A stretch of 64,000 bases of DNA from Copromyces sp. CBS 386.78 (taxonomy: Eukaryota; Ascomycota; Sordariomycetes; Sordariales; Sordariaceae), in assembly GCA_030685235.1 (NCBI GenBank), contig MU839142.1:146695-210694 (forward strand), read 5' to 3'. The notes under the pieces were generated by a model. It was not told the origin of the DNA. It saw only the letters and a program-made list of their open reading frames with translations, and did not search any database. How positions within the stretch are numbered: the stretch's first letter is position 1; each line of letters starts with the position of its first letter. The position numbers were made by a program, and so were the translations under genes. This document shows, one piece after another, positions 11,053 to 21,846 of the stretch.

Positions 11053-11403
11053 TAAAAAACAAACACATTGGACAACCAGAGTCTTGTCTGTCTATCAGTG
11101 ACTGGATGGGAAGAAGCACAGCGCAACGTAAAAAATCTCAAGGTTGGATCTACTCCCGTCCAGTCTTCTGAAGCAAAGTCGAGAGCAGCAACTCAACCTG
11201 AAAGACCAACCAACCAAACCAACCAACCAACGTCCCACAACAGATACGTCTAGATAGATAGATGCACATGGCATAGAAGCATTCCCCGCAAATACCAGAC
11301 ATGTACATACCTGCTTCGGGCTTCATTGATGTTCCCGAACAAGGCGTGAAGAAGTAAAGTGGGCTTCCACTCTACCTTGCATATGTCCGAAAGCTTGGAG
11401 GTA

Positions 11404-11454
11404 ATGAATGAATAAATGAATGAATGAATGAATAAATGAATGAATGAATGAATG
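11404..11454. repeat. (TGAA)n / (TAAA) imperfect microsatellite
   Basis: About twelve 4-bp units, mostly TGAA with occasional TAAA replacements. Confidence 0.9.
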
Positions 11455-12369
11455 ACGGGACCGGATCGGATCGACCCGACCCGCGAGGTGAGTGAGACAA
11501 TGATCGGAAAAAGAAAAAAAAACATTTTCGAGCATCACCCCCACCCCCATCGTTGCCTCCCCCACAGAAAAGTAAAGATGAATGGCGACGCAAGCAAATA
11601 CAGTGCAGGGTACATTACCTACTACATTATTCCCGTAACGTCACTCCGAGGATGTGCAGATAGACCCCCAGAGTTTCATGTTTCATGTTCTCCGTCCGCC
11701 GGTCCGGTAAGACATATTACTCGATGGTATCCCCTAGCGACACTGCGACAGGTCTACAGCATTTCCATTACCAAACTTACCTCTAGTGTCTGAGGAGGAT
11801 AGTGGGTTAGGAGTTTGTACGACGTCAGTCAGCCTTTCTTTCACTGGGCGGCATAAGGCATTCCGCACTTTTTGTTGATTATGTTGGGAATTGGGATGGG
11901 GGAAGAGTTGACTGAACCCTGGCTGTGTTTGTGGACTGGACTGGACTGATAGGTTGGCTGCTTGGTGAACATGAAGTCTTTTGCCAGAAACGACTGGAGC
12001 TGATGTGAAACCGAGATGGTATGGTATACACGAGCCCGAATGGATTGGAGAGGGGGGGGGGGGGTTGGATGGACCGATGACTACGTGGACGACGAAAATG
12101 GCGTTCGTTCGGAAAGCATCGTCCATCGAGCAGCCTTTTGAAGTACGGAATCCCTCCCGTCCTCGACTACGGTATGTTGATCACGAGATCAGGCCAGTTA
12201 GGTTGTTTGAGCATGATGACCCTCCCGACTGGACTTAAAAAGTGGCCAGCAAGACCACCTCAGCAAAAGGGGGAAGTCACTCCCGTACACGACACGATAC
12301 TTCTTACATCTATCTTACCTACTACTCTCCGCCTCCATCCATACCTAGGTATTCATGCAGGAACCAAAC

Positions 12370-12396
12370 CCACACACACACACACACACACACACA
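12370..12396. repeat. (CA)n microsatellite
   Basis: About 13 CA dinucleotides lie upstream of the amidinotransferase-family gene. Confidence 0.9.
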
Positions 12397-12501
12397 AAGA
12401 CTCACTCAGCACGACTGGACGAACGCTCACAAAGATTCGTGGTCCCTAAAGAACCTGAAGACCCAACACCCCCCACATGCAACAACATATCTCTAAAGGA
12501 C

Positions 12502-13910
12502 ATGGACGACACCGCCGCTCCGATTGAGATTCCAAAGGACAAACCGACCACCACCACCACCACCATAACCACCACCACTTCTCCCCCCTCCTCCATGTCC
12601 TCCTCCTCTAGAGCTAGAGGTAATATCCCCACATGCACCATCTCAGCCTCCAACGAATGGTCCCCCCTCCACACCCTCCTCATCGGCCGCGCCAGTTCCT
12701 CCCTCTTCCCCTCCGAACCACCGCACATGATCCGCGCAACCATGCCTTCTCCCCACCAGCACCACCTCTTTTACCCGCACCACGCCTTCCCCGCCTCCAT
12801 CGTCGCCAAAGCCGATGAAGAGCTCGATAACTTTGCGCGGGTAATGACGGAGAGGTTCGGGATCAAGGTGTATAGACCTGAAATAGTGGATTGGAATGGG
12901 AAGGCGAATGGAGGGAGCAGGAGTGGTGGGTACACGGGTGCGATGCCGAGGGATGGACTGATGGTTGTGGGGAGGACGGTGGTGGAGGCGTGTTTTGCGT
13001 GGGGGTGTCGACGGGGGGAGGTTGAGGAGGCGTATGGGGGGCCAGGGGGGGGTGTTGGAGGAGATTCAACTTGAAGTTATGTGTGAGGGAGGTGGAGGAG
13101 AAGGAGAAGGAGAAGGGAAAGGAAAAGGAAAAGGAAAAGGAAAAGGAAAAGGAAAAGGAAAAGGAAAACGAAGAGAAGGAAGGGGAAGGGAAGAAGAAAA
13201 ATGTAAATGTGAGGATTTGTAGAGCGCCCAAGATTTTAGGGAGGGACACAGTTTATGATGGGCTTTTGGATGAGGATGAGGATCAAGACGTCGATGAGGA
13301 TATGCACCACGAGCCACATGCAGAAAACGGTGTCAAAAAGAAAAGAAAATGGGCAATCAACAACACCCGCCCAGCCTTTGACTGCGCAGACTTCATGCGC
13401 TTCGACATCGTCCTCATCGGCCAGCTCTCCAACGTCACCAACCCCAAAGGCGTCGATTATCTCCGGGCCGTGCTGCCCTCGCCTTACACCGTTGAGCTTT
13501 TAAACACCACCGACGACCACGCCATGCATTGTATAGACGCTACCATCCTCCCGTTGCGCCACGGAACGTTGATATACTGCCCTTTGCGCGTCACGGAGGA
13601 GGAACTGCGACGGCACGAGGTGTTTAGGGACTGGGAGTTGAGACCGTTGCCGTGGAATCCTGAGGAAGAGGAAGAAGAAGAGGAAGAAGAGGATGGGCCG
13701 CCGATGTACATGTGCTCCAAGTGGTTGGTTCTTAATGCGCTGAGTGTGAATGAGACGACTATCGTGGTGGAGGAGAGGCAGGAGAGGTTTGCGAGGTGGT
13801 TGGAGGAGGAGTTTGGGACGGAGGTTGTCAGGTTGCCGTTTAGACATGTTAATAGCTTGGGGGGATCGTTTCATTGTGCTACTGTTGATTTGGTGAGGGG
13901 GGAATTTTGA
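12502..13910 (+). CDS. Arginine:glycine amidinotransferase (AGAT/StrB) family protein with apparent frame break
   Basis: The start at 12502 is preferred over an in-frame ATG at 12355 that would translate the CA repeat. After a Thr/Pro-rich leader come family landmarks: NEWSPLHTLLIGRA, ELDNFARVMTERFGIKVYRP, MPRDGLMVVGRTVVEACFAW, then INNTRPAFDCADFMRFDIVL, MYMCSKWLVLNALSV and NSLGGSFHCATVDLVR. The FHC cysteine is the catalytic nucleophile of this family and FDCADF holds an active-site Asp. Members move the amidino group of arginine to an amine; the acceptor here is unknown. The first frame stops at 13072-13074 and the C-terminal half is in another frame. Between them lie a G8 run (13045-13052) and an (AAAAGG)n expansion, with VLEEIQLE readable in the third frame. 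The active-site His region reads HCIDAT rather than the usual HID. Either it is a pseudogene or homopolymer errors break it. Confidence 0.72.
13119..13168. repeat. (AAAAGG)n hexanucleotide repeat inside the amidinotransferase gene
   Basis: About eight copies of a 6-bp AAAAGG unit encode Lys/Glu or Gly/Lys depending on frame. It falls between the conserved N- and C-terminal parts of the enzyme. Confidence 0.9.
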
Positions 13911-15252
13911 GGGGGACGGTGGTGGTGAGGGTCACCATCTTGGGGGGAGTGATGATGTTGATAGTCAAAATGGACACTCGACGACTGTTCCTCTCCACTG
14001 CAGTGAACGTCACGGGTACGCACCTCCCTCACCTACCGCCTTCCTCCGATATCCAACCCCCTCGCTAATGGCCATAAAAGGACCTGGTTGGTCCCTCCTT
14101 GGTCAGATGACACAGCGGTCTACCGTTTGGGTCTCCCAAACTCGGAAGATAATAAAATAAAGAATTGCCTGTCCGGATCGGGAACGGTGTGCAAAGAGAC
14201 GTAAAGGGGTCGCCCACACCTAGTAGCGGTCCACCTATATGGCATCTGGGAACGCCCCAATCCAGTCGACAGAATAAGCGGCATTCAAACAGTTCACCAC
14301 TGCTCTTACTGATCGGTTGATGTTTTTTGCTCTTTTTCTTTTTTCTTTTTGTTTCTGTTGTTGTCTCTCCGTGCATCCGAGTCCAAACGCTCACTCTGCC
14401 ATAAGCTCGTTTTATCTCTTTTCTTGCATCCATATATCCAAACACCCTCCCCTCGCCCACAATTCCAACGCCGCCAACACTCGTTGCAGCTCCGCCATCC
14501 AAAAAGGTCGCTACCTCTGTCACGACCCGCCCAGATTGCAAAGATGAGGGAGTTGTGTTGAGGCAGTAGGAGGAAGACGAGCTGGGTATCAACGAGGGAT
14601 GGAACTTGGCGTTTGGCTGATGTGGAGGTCTGGAGGACGTCAGGAGCGTGCTTGGTAGCATGTTGCTATTGCGTGGGGGCTTTTGCTCTCCTGGTGCAAA
14701 TGAGATGGACAGTCTTGACAACGAAGATGCCGGGCAGTGATGAGTTCGCCCATCGCCATCGCTTCAACTCGGTTGATGGCCGATGTTATCAATGAGAGCG
14801 AGTCCTCTGGCTCAAAGGGTTATGTCGGCGCTGATTGTCAGGAGAACCCGTTTCTTCAGTTAATAAAGAAAATTGTCCAAACGAAGATGTGATGTTGGCG
14901 ACATACCTCGTTCCATTCCCCGTTTTTCCAATCTCATACGGACGCAGTGGGTGCAGTTACAACACAGGTAAGTGTCATCAAACGGCGACAACCCTATGAA
15001 GTGTCAACCTCCAATCAACAAGCATGACGAGTCAGTTCCTTCGTGTCCATGCTCGATAGCTCTTTCCCATCGTCGTGAAGCCCATATAAGGAGCCTCTAT
15101 ACGTCCCTTCCCTGCTACTCTCGGACATGACACCGCATCGCATTGCAACCACTTTGACTTCGACTTCCATTTCCACTTTACCAAACCCACAACACAACTT
15201 GACAACGATCTCACCAACATCCAATTACCACCACAACACTCAAACCATCAAA
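13911..15252. other. Intergenic region
   Basis: About 1.3 kb. I find no protein-like frame or RNA gene. A TATAAG element near its right end may serve the next gene. Confidence 0.55.
15085..15090 (+). promoter_or_regulatory. TATA-like element upstream of GEPIPTVPS-repeat gene A
   Basis: TATAAG lies 168 bp upstream of the ATG at 15253. Confidence 0.35.
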
Positions 15253-15507
15253 ATGATCTTCAACATCCCCATCCCCACTACTTTCGGCGAGCCCATTCCC
15301 TCGGTTCCCAGCAAGCCCATTCCCAACAAGCCCGGTAATGGTAACAAGCCCGAGGAGTACCTTGACGACTTTTTCCCCTTCCATACCTTTGGCGAGCCCA
15401 TTCCCACAGTCCCGAGCAAGCCCATTCCTACCGTTCCCAGCAAGCCGGTTCCTACCAAGCCTGGTAGCAAGCCTACGGATGACGATACGGATCTTGAGGA
15501 TGAGTAG
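15253..15507 (+). CDS. Small GEPIPTVPS-repeat protein A (84 aa), unknown function
   Basis: An ATG with strong context (ATCAAAATG) opens an 84-residue intronless frame. No signal peptide or membrane segment is seen. The protein contains two copies of FGEPIP(S/T)VPSKPIP, starting at residue 11 and again after a short EEYLDDFFPF spacer. The second copy is extended by further PIPTVPSKPVPTKPG units. It ends in an acidic tail (DDDTDLEDE). Pro every second or third residue implies an extended, disordered or polyproline-like chain. The same GEPIPTVPS motif occurs in a second small gene at 47776-48093 on the minus strand, also twice. I recognise no family. The pairing with gene B is the best evidence that this is a real gene. 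Confidence 0.65.
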   Translation: MIFNIPIPTTFGEPIPSVPSKPIPNKPGNGNKPEEYLDDFFPFHTFGEPIPTVPSKPIPTVPSKPVPTKPGSKPTDDDTDLEDE

Positions 15508-17280
15508 ATATGGTACTGAGTGAGGAGGGGTGGAGGTGTCTACCTAAGCTATTGGATTGGGTTGGAGTACTAGGGGGTAAAAGGATGGCAATAAGAGGAG
15601 GTTAGAATGAAGGAAGGAAGGGAAGGAATAGAAAACGAGGAAGACAGGGCGGATGGATAGAGAAAAATGCTTTACTGATGGAGATACAGAGGATCAATCG
15701 CGGTATATACAACAACTGCCCCTAGACTGCCCATCTCGGGAGTCGGGAACGTCTGGGCGTTGGAACGATGGAATGGAATAGCATAGTCGGTATATTAACA
15801 ATCATGATCATATCCGTCGACTGTTCGTCTTCCTTGGCCTCCTTCTCAGCCTCTCTCTTCCACCAGTCAACCTTGTTGATCAAGTCTGTTGATTGCTTAG
15901 CGCCTCCTCTATCAAACAGACGAAGAAGACAGCAATTCTTTCGGAGAATCACCAAGAAGTAACGGCCCATCAATATGGCTCTGGCTTTCTCTAGCCTTGA
16001 ACGCGACACTTGTCGGCGTGTTGGCAATCAGTTGGTTCCATAAGGTATCAACTAAATGCTCAGGTCGATGCATTCCCAATCCGGTATACAGTCGGTCACT
16101 CTTCTTCCTTGTCGTCCACATCGTCCTTGACTGACATGATGCGCTAGCACCGGCCGACGATGTGATCTCATACGAGACTGTGTGAGCTTGCTTCGGCCCG
16201 TCTGCCACGGCTCATTGGCCGGTCAGGGTCACTTGATGGCACCGAGAAATGTTTCGGTTTCGAGAAAGGCGCAGAATGACGTTGCCAGATAAAAAGAAAT
16301 ACCGTTTGAACTGCGACTTTGCTCCGAGACAGTTTGACAGTCCGCCGCACTCTGCAGGTACAAAACACCAAAAAATCCATCAAGGCTTCTGTGCGAATAT
16401 GATCGACTGCGAGATTTGCCTGATGTGGTAGGTTGGATCGGCGATGGCGTGCTGCACTAACAGCCATCTGCGGGTGATTGTGTGAGTAATTGTTAGTGTC
16501 AAGCACGTGGAGACTTGCCACCTTTTTGCGGTTTCTGTGCATCTTGCCGTGCGGGAAAGGAAAAGACGGGTCACATCAATGCTGCCATCCGATCTGAGGA
16601 GAAAGGTACGTGTCAGCCAAGAAGCTGTCAATTGTCATTTCCACCTTGTCGGTATGGCGGTTGTCGTTCAGCTGGAAGGGATATGATATGGTGGCCGATC
16701 TTGCAACGCCGCAACGCGACAAAACGGGAGAGAAAGCACGCTTGTCAACGTCGTCGCATTGATGAGGAGAAAGAAAAGTACCAGACTCCAAAAAGAAACA
16801 AGTGCATAAACCGATAAGCTAATCGCAAAATCTAGAACCAACCAATGGCAGGCAGTGTCAGCATTCGCAGCAAGAGTGCAGTGCGGGCAGCCGCCTTCCC
16901 GACGTCATCCTTTCTTGCCTTGAGGTTGTCCGTTGTTGCCCGTTTCATATCGAATGGAGAAAGAGGGGAAGTTGGATAAGAGAAACAAAAAAGTCGTCCA
17001 ATTAACCCCGTCTACCCCGCCGTGCCGAGATGTCTTGTCTTGTCCTTCGGTTGATGCTCCGAAGGGAAGAAGGAAGTATCTTGAAGTACCTTACCTTTGT
17101 TGCCCCTCAAAGCCGCTTCTTTTCCGAATATTTCAAAATGTGTCATTGTAGCCATTCATTGAACAGAAAGTGACAATGGCCGTCTTCTCAGCGCCAACTC
17201 ACTGCAGCGACCGTGAAAGATAACGGAATGCCCTGCCACAGCTGACGAGAGAAACACCGAGTTGCTCTCAGCCTCAAGAG

Positions 17281-17314
17281 GATGGCTGATGGCTGATGGC
17301 TGATGGCTGATGGC
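17281..17314. repeat. (GATGGCT)n 7-bp tandem repeat
   Basis: About five copies of the GATGGCT unit. Confidence 0.85.
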
Positions 17315-17409
17315 AGCAAAATGGCAGTTGCCGCAGTGATATCGAAATGGCTTTGATCCCAACTTGGCAAAGAGATCCATCCGACCAAATCCTATCATCG
17401 GCGAGGCCC

Positions 17410-17437
17410 GTTCAGGCCGCTCAGGCCGCTCAGGCCG
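17410..17437. repeat. (TCAGGCCGC)n 9-bp tandem repeat
   Basis: Three near-perfect 9-bp units. Confidence 0.85.
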
Positions 17438-20304
17438 GACGATGGAAAGCTGACGATAGTCTCCCGTCCCATCCATATCACTGCAGTATCAGATTGGGCT
17501 TTTTGGCAAGGCTTCATCGAGAACGGCGGGATCAAATGTGACAGTTTGCCGTTCGGTCCAGCTCAGCCACTCGACGTCCACGAAGGCACCGCCAAAGTAG
17601 CATTCGACTGCCACACGGCACTGCGCCAACCTGACGGACATTTGTCGCGTTTATATCAATGCCCGTCCATTGCCATTCGCCCAACCGAAACGGCTGTAAT
17701 CTCCCCCAAAGAGGTGACAATCTTAGCAGCCCATATCATAGCATTGCGACCATGTGAAGAAGATGCCGTGAAAAAGAGAGATTTCTTTTTCACGTCCCGG
17801 CTGGATATGAGTCTCTGATATCGAATCCCCCTAGGCAATCGGGTCACCGCCAAGTAACTGTGACTTAGCAGCTCGGTATCCCTTGGCTTGTCTCGAGTGT
17901 TGTTCACCACGACATCAACAATCGTGTAGCTACAAAGCGTGGGCGACATAGAGGACAAGGTCGACGTGGTGGTGAATCTTTGGCTGTCTGTCCTAAGACC
18001 AGATTAGATGCATTTTGATGCCGGCCTGGTGAAGAGCAGTGAAGATACGTTGAAGAGGAACCAGGAACAACTACCTGTTCCCCATCCAAGCCGCAATCCT
18101 CAGAAGGCGGCGGACAGTGCAACGACCCCGAAATAATTGTTAGGACCCACTGGCCATTTGACACCGACCCCAGTCCCAGCAGGAGTACACAGTGCATTGG
18201 TCCGTTGTGTTCATTTCTTGCTGTCAACGCTTGAGAAATTGTCCACATTCTTTTTTGGACTTTTTTTCATTTTCCATGCCCTAGACGACAAAGCTTCCAC
18301 TTTTTTACGTTTTCTGTTTTCACCTCGGCTTCTTATCAGCTACCATGGAAACTCCGACTCGTATATACGACTACTTACCGGTAGATGTGAAACCGCACTT
18401 GTGGCTCTCTCACCTTCTTTTTGCAGTAGAGACTATTCTAGAGGCCAAAAAATCAACACCGCAAAGCTTGGACTTGGTCGGTGAGCGGTGTGAGGAGTCA
18501 AAGTGGATGTTGGAACCAGCACTTGTGCAGGTACTATTTTGGACACTGTGGGGTTCGACTTGCCAGGTGGGGTAAGTGAAGCTCATTCGCGCTATTTTCC
18601 CTAACACTTTGGAATTGGGAGAGGGAACGGTGATGTGCAATTCACAATTTGGAGAAGAACATCCATTCTTCTCTGATCGTCTACGCTCATCATTTTCGCT
18701 CTGTTGACCCGAATCGCGAGACAATTCTTGCACTTGCACGGCATCCCGTCACTTTACCCTGATAGAGGTAAAGCTGGGAATGGCTTCCTGTCCCAATGTG
18801 TCGGCGACACCAATGTAGGTACCAGGAGGTACATTAGCCCAGGGGCCATGTCCATCCCAAACGGCTGGCTATTGGTCAGAATAATAGCCTGCCCCCGGTC
18901 CAAGTCTTGGTCCCCTCATCAATGATCGAATCTCCCTCCCGTCTACCGTCTTCCGAACCGGTAAGCTTTTTTGCACTAGAAAACAAAGTCAAGGGGCTGG
19001 ATTCTTCCGTCTGGAGCTTTCCGTCTTCTTGTAGACTAAATTAAACCTATGTGATTCGTCTATTAACAGGACCACTGGATGGCATGGAGAGTGTGCTCCG
19101 GTTGTACTTGAAACAAGTATTAATCCACACGGCTTCCCAGATTCCCATCACCTTCATCGTTTCCCTTCATTATTCACTCCGACGTAGTTGTCAACTGACC
19201 TCGAGATCAAATAAACATACACAAGTTGGGTAGCAACACATACAGCCAAACGAAGAAGCAACAGGCACCGCCGTCGTCGAGGTACATCGATCCGCCTTCT
19301 CCAACATCATAGCGCCCCACCACCCAACCAGACGGGAACCAGGACACCCAGGAATCTTGTTTACCGACATACATCCAATCCAACAAATCACATAATCTCT
19401 CTCCAACGAGATATCCAATTCGCTTCTACTCCAAAAAAAGACCGTGGGTTCCAGACACCAAAGAAGGGTGACGACGGCTTGACGAATTTCCATTATAAAC
19501 GGCAAAGCTCTCGTACCACCCACCCATCCAAGACGCATTCAAGTGGAGGTTGGAGTCGAAGCGAACCACACCGACCACACCATCAGCACATAATAGCATT
19601 CGGTTGCGTTGCTCAGTCGCTGCCCGACGACGAATTGAACAGTCGCTTTCGAAAGCACTTGTATAAACAGAGGCCCGTTCGCTGTTTCACTTTCAACTCG
19701 GACTTTTTCAGAATAATCTCGACAGGTTTTCCGTGCGCGCAGCGTCCTTCCGCATCAGCATCACCGCCGATCAGCAACACATCATCTACTGTCGATCATC
19801 CATCGACAACATCACTGCCCCCCCTTATCTCTTTCTTGATAAACGGTTGGGGCGAAAAGAGAGCCGGAGCAAAACGCACGGAATCGGGCGAAACACGACT
19901 CGCGTTTCACAAACAACAACAACACCAAGAAACAAGCTATCCCCAAGCTACTAGCAGTATCCCCAAATCTTGCCTCACCAATACGTCAGAGCTACAAAGC
20001 CAAGAAAAAAAAAAAGGACAAAACCACCAAAGGCACCTCGTTCACCTCGGGTCGTTTCGTTTTCGCAACAACAATCAATCAACAACAACACAACGTCCGA
20101 TGATCCTGCCATTTGCGGTTCTACCACTATCACCATCACCATCACCTTACTACAACGCAATACCAGCAGTAGTATCTCTGCAGACATCAGACCTGCAACT
20201 GCAACAGCAACAGCAACAGCAACCACAAGCACAAGCACAACGTGCATACCTCTACCTACCATCACATCACCAACCATAACTTCTTCATCACAACAACCAT
20301 CAAA

Positions 20305-20973
20305 ATGAACGCCTACCTAGCATCCCAATCCTCCCTTTCCTTCTCCTTCCACTCCCACTCCCTGTCCAACTGCAACATGTCCATGCCCGAACCCCCCTCT
20401 TCCATGCCGTCCTCCCGCTCGTGCTCCTCCCCATACAACCCCTACGACCAATCCACCTACCACAACCGCGACCTCGCCCTACAAACCTACCTAGCTCTCC
20501 ACTCGCAGCACGAGTCCCTAGTCCAACACCTCGACGAACTCCGGCCCTCCAGTCACAGGGGCAGTCCGTCAACCTCGCCCACGCGCTCGCACCATGGCCG
20601 CTCCTCGCCTCTGCCTCGCCAGCGTCAGCGCTCCAGTGGCTTTGGCCCGGGCATGGGCAGTTCCTCCAGCCTGACCAGCTCTCTAGCAGGCTCTCTGGCA
20701 GGCTCGTCCCTGTCCCTGGCTGGATCGGCGATGCTGGGCGTGGATGACCAGACCACGCTAGCGGAAGTGGCGCTGGAAGAAGCCAAGCTGTGCGACGTCA
20801 ACGAGGGAATCAAGCGCACGCTGACGGAGTTGCTGAATTGCGAGGCGACGAGGGGAGAGGGGAACAGGCAGTTTCGGAGCTGGGTGCAGGGACGGCTGAT
20901 GGAGGCGGAGAGGGAGTTGAGGCAGGGGAGGGGGAGGAGGAGGAGGAGTGCGGGGTCGGCTTGCTCTGAGTAG
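20305..20973 (+). CDS. Ser-rich protein with helical C-terminus, unknown function (222 aa)
   Basis: The ATG at 20305 has good context (ATCAAAATG) and opens a 222-residue intronless frame; an in-frame ATG at 20242 is less likely. The N-terminal half is Ser/Pro/His-rich and probably disordered, with a short more ordered block, DLALQTYLALHSQHESLVQHL. A Ser/Gly/Leu stretch follows, then a likely helix from TLAEVALEEAKLCDVN through RQFRSWVQGRLMEAERELRQ, ending in a basic cluster (GRGRRRRS). The charge pattern could suit nucleic-acid or membrane-surface contact, but this is guesswork. No catalytic motif or signal peptide was seen. It looks like a regular fungal gene that I do not recognise. Confidence 0.65.
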   Translation: MNAYLASQSSLSFSFHSHSLSNCNMSMPEPPSSMPSSRSCSSPYNPYDQSTYHNRDLALQTYLALHSQHESLVQHLDELRPSSHRGSPSTSPTRSHHGRSSPLPRQRQRSSGFGPGMGSSSSLTSSLAGSLAGSSLSLAGSAMLGVDDQTTLAEVALEEAKLCDVNEGIKRTLTELLNCEATRGEGNRQFRSWVQGRLMEAERELRQGRGRRRRSAGSACSE

Positions 20974-21815
20974 GGAAGAGGAGTGAGTAGGGAGTAGGGA
21001 GGGAGGGGGGGTAGCTGCCCCTGAGGAGAGTACCTAAAGAGAAGGGGAGGGATGGGGAGGGATGGGATGGAGCTGGATGGAGCTGGATGGGATGGAACTG
21101 GATGGAGAGACCGACCAGAGGAGGTCGGTCTACAGATGGGCTGACTGACAAAGTCTACACTACATCTGTCTGGCTGGGCAGCATTTCGCGGCATTTCGCC
21201 TTTCCCGGTCTGGTTTTCTTTTTGGATGCACCAACATTGGTTTGTGTCCTGTCTTGCATAGGCATTTGCATTTTTACGACTTGCTTTGCATCTTAGCTTG
21301 GAGTTTTACGGATTTGGTTTTGTTTTGTTTTGTCTTGTTGTTACTTTTCTTTTATACGCGTGGAGTTTTGTTTTTTCCTATTTGTTTTGTTCTTCGAACT
21401 GGTTCTCTGGTCCCGATGCGAAGCCATTCCATTCCGACTTTCTTCCAGGTTGTCGGGAAACACCGGCCGGCCGCTGCAGCCATTCAGCCAGCCAGCAATA
21501 TCCAGCAATCTCGCGAGCGACTTTGCGACCAAGTGTCTCCGTCATGCTGCCATGCAATGACATCGACATCGACATTGCCAATTTCTACTTTTATGGAACC
21601 CTGCTATGGAGCCCCGGTCATCTCGCTTTTCTTTGCCAGCCAGCCGCGGATCCGCTCGGGTTCGAGGCTCGAGGCTCGAGCCTGCCCAGCCGGGTTCGGT
21701 TCGGTTCGGGAAGCATGGCATGGCCATGGCATGATCGGGAAGTGGGAAGTGGAATGTGTCGCGAGATGGCGGAAACATGGGACAACCATGTTATGTTGCA
21801 CTCACTCAGCAAATT

Positions 21816-21846
<31 letters not shown>

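Larger units (their letters stand above)
10516..12501. other. Intergenic region rich in microsatellites
   Basis: About 2 kb with poly-A, (TA)n, (TGAA)n, a G10 run at 12053-12062 and (CA)n at 12370-12396. No credible gene was seen. Confidence 0.6.
15508..20304. other. Long intergenic region, possibly including a long 5' leader
   Basis: About 4.8 kb. It has two short tandem repeats (17281-17314 and 17410-17437). A minus frame at 15722-16027 (DLINKVDWWKREAEKEAKEDEQ) looks slightly protein-like but has no supported start or partner exon. The A/C-rich stretch 19.5-20.3 kb upstream of the next ATG resembles a fungal 5' UTR. Confidence 0.5.

Noticed and set aside
15722..16208. Minus-strand frames with protein-like pieces (DLINKVDWWKREAEKEAKEDEQ)
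   Set aside because: The two frames cannot be joined by a normal intron, and no start codon or family is supported.
18345..18575. 76-codon frame with good ATG context (METPTRIYDYLPVDVKPHLW) possibly followed by a GTAAGT donor
   Set aside because: No convincing second exon or acceptor in phase, and no recognisable family.
21816..21846. GGGGTC repeats considered as an internal telomere-like tract
   Set aside because: The unit is not TTAGGG and the tract is only about 30 bp.
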